Below are positions 7,599-13,223 of a DNA stretch of 13,606 nt, one piece after another. Source of the DNA: HGM11525 sp036307445 (lineage in GTDB: Bacteria; Bacillota; Clostridia; UBA1381); assembly GCA_036307445.1 (NCBI GenBank), contig JAXJXP010000002.1, positions 1-13,606 on the forward strand. The letters run 5' to 3'. The position numbers and the translations under genes are program-made. Numbering within the stretch: position 1 is the first letter of the stretch; each line of letters begins with the position of its first letter. Under the pieces are notes generated by a model. It was not told the DNA's origin. It saw nothing but the letters and a program-made list of their open reading frames with translations, and searched no databases.

Positions 7599-8677
7599 TT
7601 GCTTTCACCTCCCAAAAGAAGGTCTATTGCAAGTTCAGCATTTCGTTCTGCTTTTTTTCTTAATTCTTCCCTTTTATTTAAAAGTACTGATTTCTGTTCT
7701 TCACAATTGCTCATACCGAGGTCTATTGCCTCTTTAAGTTGATTAAAACTAACCTCTCTGGCATCTATATAATTATCATTTCCTATATAGTCAAGAAATC
7801 CGCTGACCTTAGGGTCATAAACCAAGCCCACAAGAGGTACACAGCTCACTGCAGAATAAATCAGGGTATGAAGTCTCATCCCGACACAAAGACTCATATC
7901 AGAAAACAGCGAAAGAAGCCTTTTTATATCATAATCCGCACCAATAACCACAGACTCCGACTTCATCAAGGAGCGTATTTTTTCTGTTATTTCACGGTCA
8001 TATTTCTGCTGCATAGGCAAAAATGCAACCTTCAGCCCATATTCCGAATTGGCATAATCACATACCTTTGCAATAACATCACAAAAATCAGACGCAAGCT
8101 CTTTCCACGGTCTTACGGATACAAGCATTGTTTTCTCCGGCTTTTCGGTATCTTTTGCATCATAGTCAAACTCAAGTCTAAATGCAGGGTCTGCTGTAAT
8201 TTCAATCTTAGGTGCTTTGACCCCTATTTCCTTAAGCTCAACAAATGATGTCTCATCTCTTAACGTAATTACATCAACCTTATCAAGCACATTTTTTGTA
8301 CGTTTTCTGTTTGCTTCTGATTTTAAAGGACCGATACCGTTTGCATAGAGCATTACCTTTTTCCCAAGCATAGATGCCGCTTTTATTATTGACAGATAGT
8401 ACAGAAGCGACTTTGTGCTTGTTCCGTCCTGTATCAGAGTTCCGCCGCCTGAAATAAGCATCTTTGTGTTCCTAAGCTCTTTTAGAAGTTTTAAAACATT
8501 CTGTCTGCTGACTGCACGGACGTTATATATTTTTTTCGTTTCTGCCGGATTCTTCGACAGAACAACTATATCTATATCAGGCTTTTTCGCCTTTAAATCA
8601 TTTATTATGGACATAAGAAGCGCATCGTCGCCGTTATTACGGAAGCCGTAATAACCTGAGATTACAACATCACTCAT
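7595..8677 (-). CDS. csaB: Polysaccharide pyruvyl transferase CsaB
   Basis: CsaB transfers a pyruvyl ketal from phosphoenolpyruvate onto a sugar (ManNAc where studied) of the secondary cell-wall polysaccharide; this is what SLH domains of S-layer and surface enzymes bind. The 360-aa length is normal. The N-terminus ISGYYGFRNNGDDALLMSII (6-25) is the hallmark of the family, followed by LISGGGTLIQDGTSTKSLLYY and VMLYANGIGPL. The C-terminal GT-B-like half has VSVRPWKELA and the GMRLHTLIYSAVSCVPLVG block ending YDPKVSGFLDYIG. The ATG at 8677 has GGAGG eight bases upstream. It follows the first glycosyltransferase by 40 nt and overlaps the flippase start. It predicts that this organism displays SLH-domain proteins, encoded elsewhere. 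Confidence 0.94.
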   Translation of the reverse strand: MSDVVISGYYGFRNNGDDALLMSIINDLKAKKPDIDIVVLSKNPAETKKIYNVRAVSRQNVLKLLKELRNTKMLISGGGTLIQDGTSTKSLLYYLSIIKAASMLGKKVMLYANGIGPLKSEANRKRTKNVLDKVDVITLRDETSFVELKEIGVKAPKIEITADPAFRLEFDYDAKDTEKPEKTMLVSVRPWKELASDFCDVIAKVCDYANSEYGLKVAFLPMQQKYDREITEKIRSLMKSESVVIGADYDIKRLLSLFSDMSLCVGMRLHTLIYSAVSCVPLVGLVYDPKVSGFLDYIGNDNYIDAREVSFNQLKEAIDLGMSNCEEQKSVLLNKREELRKKAERNAELAIDLLLGGESK

Positions 8678-8717
8678 TATGATTTCCTCCTTTTTGTAAA
8701 AGTACGGACAATGTCTC

Positions 8718-9833
8718 TTATATTCCTAAGACTTTCTTATAAACACTTTCATTATCGTCGGTCATTCTCTTAACCGAATAATTTTTCAAAATAAGATTTC
8801 TGCCAAACTGTCCAATCTTGTCCCTGTCCTCCTGCCACATACCGAAGAACTCACCTATATCCTGAGCAAGCTTATCAGCAGTTGAATCTCCACAACCACG
8901 ACAACAGAAGTTTGTGTCGAGCGCCACCTGCAGCTTATCTTCGCTGAATGTTCCGATATAACCCTCATTACCTGCAACTATAACAGGCTTAGCCTCCGCC
9001 ATAGCCTCTAAGGCAGCTCTTGAAACACCTACAAACAGCTTGCACGGTGCAATAAGGCCTGCTATATCAACTCTTGCACCAGCAAGCATTATAGCTTCTC
9101 TTCCAAGCTCGCTATTTACTGTCTCTGCCTCTGCCTTAACATTAGCAAAGTCATCACCGTCGCCGACTATGACTGCTTTAAGATTTTCAACAATCGGGTC
9201 AAGTCTTTTTACCGCCTCTATAAGATGATGGGCTACAAGCGAGCGTGATTCGTCCATTCTGCTTACATACACAATGGTGTTATCGCTATCATTAAGTCCA
9301 AACTCCTCCATTGCAGGCTTTCTGTCTGTTTCGGGAGAAAATTTGTCAGTGTCAATACCGTTTATGGTAACAGTAATATCACTCTCAGGTATCTTATAAT
9401 TAACCATCAGATACTCTTTTATATCTTCACTGACTGCAACCGTTTTCTGTCCCCAGTCTGTAATATACTTAAGACCATATTTGGTAGTAAATACCCAATG
9501 CGCTGTCGTAACAAAAGGAAAGCCCATCTTTTTATGCAGCTTACCGAGAATAAATGACGGTATGCGCGCATGCGAATGAACGATATCAACCTTTTCATCT
9601 TCAATTATTTGTTTTAAAAGTCTAAATGCCTTCATAACATTCTTCGGGTTTTTGTTCTGCAGAGGAACAGAATAGTGCTTTATTCCAAAATCTTCTATTT
9701 CCTTTACAAACGCTCCGCCGTTAGAGGTGACTATTACCTCCCACCCACGACGGTGAAGCTCCTTTGCAAGCTCAATAACGTGTGTTTCTGCTCCGCCTAT
9801 ATCAAGTTTCATAAGTGATAACAGTACTTTCAT
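8718..9833 (-). CDS. GT4-like glycosyltransferase, first gene of the csaB operon
   Basis: A 371-aa GT-B protein. The N-terminal half has MKVLLSLMKLDIGGAETHVI (1-20) and IVHSHARIPSFILGK (84-98). The C-terminal half has VYVSRMDESRS (188-198) and VIVGDGDDF (221-229). At the nucleotide-sugar site the segment is LFVGVSRAALEAMAEAKPVI: the second Glu of the usual EX7E motif is E276, but the first is replaced by V268. A small Cys-rich spot FCCRGCGD follows at 309-316. This looks like a distinct subfamily rather than a decayed gene, since the reading frame and all other blocks are intact. The start ATG at 9833 has only a weak site (AAGGAATGG, further away than ideal). It is the first gene after the promoter at 9884-9912. 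Substrates are unknown; a role in wall polysaccharide synthesis is inferred from csaB next door. Confidence 0.87.
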   Translation of the reverse strand: MKVLLSLMKLDIGGAETHVIELAKELHRRGWEVIVTSNGGAFVKEIEDFGIKHYSVPLQNKNPKNVMKAFRLLKQIIEDEKVDIVHSHARIPSFILGKLHKKMGFPFVTTAHWVFTTKYGLKYITDWGQKTVAVSEDIKEYLMVNYKIPESDITVTINGIDTDKFSPETDRKPAMEEFGLNDSDNTIVYVSRMDESRSLVAHHLIEAVKRLDPIVENLKAVIVGDGDDFANVKAEAETVNSELGREAIMLAGARVDIAGLIAPCKLFVGVSRAALEAMAEAKPVIVAGNEGYIGTFSEDKLQVALDTNFCCRGCGDSTADKLAQDIGEFFGMWQEDRDKIGQFGRNLILKNYSVKRMTDDNESVYKKVLGI

Positions 9834-9883
9834 TTGCTATATTCCATTCCTTTCATTATTCGTCATACAATATTTCACTTTAT

Positions 9884-9912
9884 ATTATACTTTATCCTGC
9901 CTAAAATAGCAA
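9884..9912 (-). promoter_or_regulatory. Sigma-A-type promoter of the csaB/feo gene cluster
   Basis: On the minus strand, TTGCTA (9912-9907) and TATAAT (9889-9884) are separated by exactly 17 bp, a near-consensus housekeeping promoter. The start of transcription would fall near 9877, leaving a leader of about 45 nt before the glycosyltransferase ATG at 9833. No riboswitch- or attenuator-sized structure fits in that leader. It is the only good promoter I could place for the whole nine-gene run. Confidence 0.65.
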
Positions 9913-9970
9913 GTAAAATATGGTATATCAATTCTTTTTGTATATAAATTTTGACAAAACTGTTACAAAT

Positions 9971-10000
9971 TTGTTATGGAAATAAACTGTCATATATGAT
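9971..10000 (+). promoter_or_regulatory. Candidate promoter for the secreted C39-like protein gene
   Basis: TTGTTA (9971-9976) and TATGAT (9995-10000) with an 18-bp spacer give a plausible start near 10007, about 35 nt before the ATG at 10041. A perfect -35 hexamer TTGACA also lies at 9951-9956, but its matching -10 (TATGGA at 9975-9980, with an extended TG) is poor. The 10-bp palindrome ACAAATTTGT (9965-9974) overlaps the first -35 and could be an operator. Confidence 0.4.
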
Positions 10001-10040
10001 ATTATGGTATACATGGGGAATACAAAAGGGAGCAAAATGT

Positions 10041-11150
10041 ATGAAAAAACTTTTAATTTTAACCGCTGCAGTAATTACAGCATTAGGGATAAATGTACAA
10101 GCTGAATCGGATATTGCAATAAAAGTAAACGGGAATATTATTACTCCTGAACAGCCTCCTGTGGTTATGAACAACAGAACATTAGTACCTGTTCGTGCTG
10201 TGTGCGAAGCCTTGGGGCTAACTGTTGAATGGCATCAAAAATATCATGAAGTCGTAATTAAAAGAGACGAGGATTTCGTTAAATTAGGTATCGGATACCA
10301 CACTCTTAATGTGAATAATTTTCTCAGCTACATAGATACAGCACCGCAGATTGTAAATGGTGTTACCTGTGTTCCGATAAGATATGTGGTAGAGCCATTT
10401 GGTGCAATGGTGGATTGGGATCACAACAGCCGTACCGTTATTGTTCAGGAACATATTCCTGATGAACCGGTCTCAACCCCGATTCCAACCACTAAGCCAA
10501 CAGCAAAACCGACACCAACACCCACTCCGACACCTGATACAGAAACAAATACAGAAAATAATAATCCTGTAATCTCTAACCCTCCTAAACCATCACTTGG
10601 CGAAAAACCTTTTACCTTCTACTATCAAAGTCAGGAAGATTGGGCATTTGAATCAAACGGAAGAGGCTATTGCTGGGTTTGCTCATACGCAATGTTGATT
10701 ACTGACACACTAGGAAAAAGGGTAACACCTTTGGACATAGCAGCTTATAACATAGAAAAGAGTGAGGGCAGCTCAGGAAATTATATGGCAAGTCATTTTG
10801 GACTTGCAGAAAGGTACGGTTTCGAGTTCGTACCTGCACTTTCAGAGGATTCGGAATATTTTGACAGTTTTGAAACGCAACGACGAGGGGCAACATATTT
10901 TAAGACGGAAACAGACGAAGATGTTACCAATGCACTTATTGAGGCACTTGACAGAAATCCACATGGAATAATGGTTCGTTTTGAGGGATATCCACATACT
11001 CTTGTAGCTACCGGATATTATAATGGAGAAGTGTATTTCAATGACCCAGGCTCTCCTGATATGGAAAACGTTACATTTGAAGATACCTGTCTTGGCAGAA
11101 ATTATAAGCTTACGGACCTTAGCTTTGTTCAGGCAATTGCTGTAAAATAA
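10041..11150 (+). CDS. Secreted copper-amine-oxidase-N / C39-like cysteine peptidase protein
   Basis: A 369-aa exported protein. Residues 1-21 are a signal peptide (MKKLLILTAAVITALGINVQA). Residues about 25-137 form a copper-amine-oxidase N-terminal-type domain, with NNRTLVPVRAVCEALGLTVEW and its partner half GVTCVPIRYVVEPFGAMVDW; in Clostridia this domain is a wall-associated module and does not imply an oxidase. A Thr/Pro linker with PTPTPTPTP covers about 145-165. Residues about 190-369 resemble the C39-like peptidase family: C211 in GYCWVCSYAM aligns with the usual CGPTSLAM, H319 in EGYPHTLVATGYY and D335 in VYFNDPG complete a likely Cys-His-Asp triad. The ATG at 10041 has AGGGAG eight bases upstream; an upstream in-frame reading would precede the signal peptide and has no support. 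It may cut peptides or surface proteins outside the cell; the substrate is unknown. The Nudix gene follows 27 nt later. Confidence 0.85.
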   Translation: MKKLLILTAAVITALGINVQAESDIAIKVNGNIITPEQPPVVMNNRTLVPVRAVCEALGLTVEWHQKYHEVVIKRDEDFVKLGIGYHTLNVNNFLSYIDTAPQIVNGVTCVPIRYVVEPFGAMVDWDHNSRTVIVQEHIPDEPVSTPIPTTKPTAKPTPTPTPTPDTETNTENNNPVISNPPKPSLGEKPFTFYYQSQEDWAFESNGRGYCWVCSYAMLITDTLGKRVTPLDIAAYNIEKSEGSSGNYMASHFGLAERYGFEFVPALSEDSEYFDSFETQRRGATYFKTETDEDVTNALIEALDRNPHGIMVRFEGYPHTLVATGYYNGEVYFNDPGSPDMENVTFEDTCLGRNYKLTDLSFVQAIAVK

Positions 11151-11177
11151 CAAACGTAATAGTGAAAGGATAAATTA

Positions 11178-11603
11178 ATGAAGTACGAAAAGTCTTGCGG
11201 CGCAATCCTTTGGCGCAATAACAATGGTAAACGAGAATACTTACTGGTACTCAACAGAAAGGGAAATGCTTTGGGGCATTGGGGGTTCCCGAAAGGACAC
11301 GTTGAAGGAAACGAAACGGAGACTCAGACGGCAATCCGTGAAATTTATGAAGAAACAGGGCTCAGGGTAACATCTTTTGCAGATGGATTCAGGGTTGTTA
11401 GCAGATATAATCCGGCATCAGATATCGAAAAAGATGTAGTTTATTTCCTTGCGGAGATAACAGATACCAACATAGTACTGCAGCAAAGCGAGGTTGCTGA
11501 ATACAAGTGGCTTGACTATGATGCAACAAAACAGCAGTTAAGCTATGATACAAGTTTAATCGAAAAAGCGGAAAGCTTTCTGTCTTTTGGAAGACACGAA
11601 TGA
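11178..11603 (+). CDS. Nudix hydrolase, Ap4A-hydrolase-like
   Basis: A 141-aa cytosolic hydrolase with a perfect Nudix box at residues 40-62: G40, E46, then REIYEETGL (54-62), the metal- and pyrophosphate-binding site. The preceding GHWGFPKGHVEG and the starting MKYEKSCGAILWR resemble the asymmetric diadenosine-tetraphosphatase (Ap4A) branch, which cleaves Ap4A to ATP and AMP; other nucleoside-diphosphate substrates are possible. AAAGGA lies seven bases before the ATG. The gene is 27 nt after the secreted peptidase gene and probably shares its promoter, although no functional link is obvious. The length is normal for the family. Confidence 0.88.
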   Translation: MKYEKSCGAILWRNNNGKREYLLVLNRKGNALGHWGFPKGHVEGNETETQTAIREIYEETGLRVTSFADGFRVVSRYNPASDIEKDVVYFLAEITDTNIVLQQSEVAEYKWLDYDATKQQLSYDTSLIEKAESFLSFGRHE

Positions 11604-11615
11604 TGCATATAAAAA

Positions 11616-11633
11616 GCTTTGCATAAGCAAAGC
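11616..11633 (+). terminator. Hairpin after the Nudix gene, weak terminator candidate
   Basis: GCTTTGC (11616-11622), loop ATAA, GCAAAGC (11627-11633): a perfect 7-bp stem 13 nt after the Nudix stop. What follows is AT-rich (ATAAAATGTTATATATTTTC) but not a clean T run, so termination would be inefficient. The rest of the spacer to 11764 is very AT-rich and I see no convincing promoter in it. Confidence 0.35.
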
Positions 11634-11764
11634 ATAAAATGTTATATATTTTCACTCATTTAGTATTCTATTTTTAATAAAAGAAAAGTATGAAGATAAA
11701 AAGAATATAAAAAATAGACAAAAAATAATCTTTGAGCAAAAAATAGTTGTATGCGGTAAAAAAT

Positions 11765-12292
11765 ATGTATTTAGAAACAGAAAGGTTAGTTATTCGCAGT
11801 ATAAACCTTGCTGATGAAAACGCATATATAAAAATGGCTTCGGACGGAAGCCTTGATAAGGATATTTTTTATGGACGTAGCAGGGAATACCATGAGTGGA
11901 TGAACAGATGGATAAAAGAAGCTATAGAGGCAGAGCGTAAGGATAATATTAAAGAATGGATGGCATATACAATAGAAGAAAAGAAAAGGGGAATTCCCAT
12001 TGGTTCTTTAGGATGTACTTATTACGAAGACCTTGAACAAACAGGACTTGTATATTTTATTGGTGCAGAGTACAGAGGAAACGGATATGCAGCAGAAGCC
12101 GTTGTTGCTTATGTAAAGTATTTCATTGAACGTTACAATGAATCTAAAATTATAGTTAATATAAGAGCAGAAAATAAGCCGTCCTGCAGAACTGCCGAGA
12201 AAGCCGGTTTTTTATTAGGCGAGACAAAAATGTATAAGGATTTTAGCGATGACGAAGCAATATTATATAATTTTTATGAAAGGAGAAAATGA
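11765..12292 (+). CDS. GNAT N-acetyltransferase, RimJ/RimL-like
   Basis: A 175-aa acetyl-CoA-dependent N-acetyltransferase. It begins MYLETERLVIRSINLADENA, the standard opening of the RimJ/RimL-type GNAT group. The acetyl-CoA loop is R104-G-N-G-Y-A109 in AEYRGNGYAAEAVVAY, following the beta-strand GLVYFIG; the late NIRAENKPSCRTAEKAGF (132-149) carries the usual Asn and the C-terminal 'A-x-K-x-G-F' motif. The acceptor amine is unknown; small molecules, antibiotics and protein N-termini are all substrates in the family. I chose ATG 11765; an in-frame TTG at 11747 would add six residues. The site before the ATG is poor (GCGGT). The final codons contain AAAGGAG, which also serves as a ribosome binding site for a tiny reading starting at 12289. 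Confidence 0.85.
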   Translation: MYLETERLVIRSINLADENAYIKMASDGSLDKDIFYGRSREYHEWMNRWIKEAIEAERKDNIKEWMAYTIEEKKRGIPIGSLGCTYYEDLEQTGLVYFIGAEYRGNGYAAEAVVAYVKYFIERYNESKIIVNIRAENKPSCRTAEKAGFLLGETKMYKDFSDDEAILYNFYERRK

Positions 12293-12330
12293 AAAAACTG
12301 TTGTATTTTAGGAAGAGCAAAACGAGTTAG
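12289..12330 (+). pseudogene. 13-codon reading behind a good RBS, possible gene remnant
   Basis: ATG at 12289 overlaps the GNAT stop by 4 nt (ATGA) and is preceded by AAAGGAG. It reads MKKLLYFRKSKTS and then stops at TAG. This is the arrangement expected of a translationally coupled next gene, but the frame dies where the inverted-repeat region begins (around 12311). It could be a gene cut by insertion of that repeat, or chance. Confidence 0.3.
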
Positions 12331-12350
12331 ATGCCATTGTTTTAATTAAA

Positions 12351-12497
12351 TGAAGCATTTGTCTTTGAGCAAATATGAAGCAGTAGCTTTGCCACTATGA
12401 AGCAAAGCGTTCCTTAATGTACCGCAGATACACTTCATTGCCGCAAGTCAATTTCATTATCGATAGCGACTTCATGTTCCTGAAAGGAACGCTTCAT
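12351..12497 (-). repeat. Repeat module A: TGAAGC / GCTTCA boxes with a nested hairpin
   Basis: TGAAGC occurs at 12351, 12376 and 12398, then its complement in exact or near form at 12433 (CTTCA), 12452 (TTTCA), 12470 (CTTCA) and 12491 (GCTTCA), at 18-25 base spacing. The outer arms AGCGTTCCTT (12406-12415) and AAGGAACGCT (12484-12493) are perfect complements and are flanked by ATGAAGC / GCTTCAT, extending the stem to about 17 bp with a 5-nt bulge. Inside the 3' arm a competing hairpin GTTCCT-GAA-AGGAAC (12476-12490) is possible. The minus strand is the orientation in which the boxes read ATGAAG first. The module could act as an RNA, a processed repeat or a protein-binding array. Confidence 0.5.
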
Positions 12498-12536
12498 TGA
12501 AAAAAGCAGAACCATTGAGATATTTTAGTTTTATTT

Positions 12537-12716
12537 GCGATATACTCGCTCACGCTCGCCGCGATATATTTGCTTCACAAATTCAATATAACTACACTTT
12601 ATATCATTGCGATATGATATAATTTCCTTTTCTCGTTGCCACAAGGCAACATATCGCATCCATCGGGATATCGCACCGAAGGTATATCTCAAATTCCGTC
12701 AGAAATTTATATCGTT
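12537..12716. repeat. Repeat module B: GCGATAT / ATATCGC boxes and hairpins
   Basis: GCGATAT occurs at 12537, 12561 and 12609; its complement ATATCGC at 12651 and 12668, and TATATCG at 12708. Four further perfect hairpins lie among them: ATTTG-CTTCA-CAAAT (12568-12582), TATATCAT/ATGATATA (12600-12607 with 12614-12621), GTTGCC-ACAA-GGCAAC (12635-12650) and AAATT/AATTT around 12691-12708. The GCGATAT/ATATCGC pair at 12609 and 12651 encloses the GTTGCC hairpin, so a larger cruciform or folded RNA is possible. Confidence 0.5.
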
Positions 12717-12718
12717 GA

Positions 12719-12756
12719 AAAAAAGACATTTTCCAACAAAGGAAAATGTCTTTTTT
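12719..12756 (-). terminator. Intrinsic terminator of the rRNA/tRNA operon
   Basis: A perfect 16-bp stem: AAAAAAGACATTTTCC (12719-12734) pairs with GGAAAATGTCTTTTTT (12741-12756) around a 6-nt loop. On the minus strand the stem ends in a run of seven T and begins one base after the CCA end of the CAU tRNA. It also has a T run on the plus strand, so it can stop transcription in both directions. Confidence 0.9.
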
Positions 12757-12757
12757 C

Positions 12758-12834
12758 TGGTGGGCCTTCGGGGACTCGAACCCAGGACCGTCCGGTTATG
12801 AGCCGGATGCTCTAACCAACTGAGCTAAAGGCCC
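12758..12834 (-). tRNA. tRNA with CAU anticodon, probably tRNA-Ile2 (else tRNA-Met)
   Basis: A 77-nt cloverleaf including an encoded CCA (12758-12760). Acceptor GGGCCTT pairs with AAGGCCC; D-stem GCTC/GAGC; anticodon stem TCCGG/CCGGA with loop CTCATAA, anticodon CAU at 12800-12798; T-loop TTCGAGT. The C4-G69 and C5-G68 pairs are those recognised by the lysidine synthetase TilS, and the body resembles the Bacillus Ile2 tRNA more than the elongator Met tRNA, so I favour an isoleucine tRNA that reads AUA after lysidine modification. The T-stem CTGGG/CCCCG contains a U50-C64 mismatch. Confidence 0.85.
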
Positions 12835-12843
12835 TTATAAGTT

Positions 12844-12869
12844 GAGCCTTCTTAGTAAAAAGAAGGCTC
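12844..12869 (+). terminator. Hairpin between the two tRNAs with a T run on the plus strand
   Basis: GAGCCTTCTT (12844-12853) pairs perfectly with AAGAAGGCTC (12860-12869) around AGTAAA. TTTTT follows on the plus strand only, antisense to the rRNA/tRNA transcript. In the sense (minus) direction there is no T run, so it would act as a spacer or processing hairpin between tRNA-Glu and the CAU tRNA. Confidence 0.5.
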
Positions 12870-12873
12870 TTTT

Positions 12874-12948
12874 TGGTGACCCGTACGAGAGTCGAACTCG
12901 TGTTACAGCCGTGAAAGGGCCGTGTCTTAACCACTTGACCAACGGGCC
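12874..12948 (-). tRNA. tRNA-Glu (UUC)
   Basis: A 75-nt cloverleaf with encoded CCA (12874-12876). Acceptor GGCCCGT pairs with ACGGGTC (one G-U); the body GGTCAAGTGGTTAAGACAC is typical of bacterial tRNA-Glu; anticodon stem CGGCC/GGCTG (one G-U) with loop CTTTCAC, anticodon TTC at 12915-12913; T-arm ends GTTCGACTC. It lies 39 nt upstream of the CAU tRNA in the same transcript, downstream of 5S. Confidence 0.95.
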
Positions 12949-12957
12949 ATTAATTTT

Positions 12958-13010
12958 GTTTAAGGTGAGTTTATCCCAATTGAATTGCAATTGGGATAAA
13001 CTACTTAAAC
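12958..13010 (-). other. Processing hairpin between 5S rRNA and tRNA-Glu
   Basis: A 15-bp perfect stem (12968-12982 with 12988-13002; core TTTATCCCAATTG) with a 5-nt loop, extended after a small internal loop by GTTTAAG (12958-12964) and CTTAAAC (13004-13010). No T run follows in the direction of transcription, so it is more likely a long double-stranded cleavage site for RNA processing than a terminator. Confidence 0.55.
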
Positions 13011-13016
13011 TGTAGT

Positions 13017-13132
<116 letters not shown>

Positions 13133-13223
13133 TATTGAAAGTATTACACCTTCAAAACTAAATAATGCTAACTCTGATTTTCTTAAGCGTCTTCTCCTTA
13201 CCTATGCGTATACCTTAACCTTC

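Larger units (their letters stand above)
12311..12718. repeat. Complex inverted-repeat region, no convincing gene
   Basis: About 400 bases between the GNAT gene and the rRNA-operon terminator. It carries a high density of short perfect inverted repeats in two modules (listed separately) and an AT-rich joint between them (12500-12536). The reading frames are all short, and a plus-strand frame at its right end is antisense to the CAU tRNA. The pattern, with palindromic boxes, no transposase and a position beside an rRNA/tRNA cluster, fits a dispersed MITE-like or RNA-structured repeat. Copy number in the genome is the decisive unknown. Confidence 0.6.

Noticed and set aside
7739..8248. Plus-strand 169-residue frame inside csaB
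   Set aside because: Antisense to a clear, full-length csaB; the translation is Lys/Arg/Ile-rich low-quality sequence with no recognisable domain.
9834..9883. Riboswitch or attenuator in the leader of the csaB operon
   Set aside because: The leader is only about 45 nt, AT-rich and without a stable stem or T run.
11704..11764. Promoter just ahead of the GNAT gene (TTGAGC near 11732)
   Set aside because: A matching -10 would fall on top of the start codon, leaving no leader.
12351..12497. CRISPR array
   Set aside because: The repeated boxes are only 6-7 nt, occur in both orientations and have no uniform repeat/spacer lengths; there are no cas genes nearby.
12607..12801. Plus-strand 64-residue frame ending GLRGLEPRTVRL
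   Set aside because: Its end is the antisense of the CAU tRNA, a well known source of spurious proteins, and its start lies in the inverted-repeat region with no ribosome binding site.
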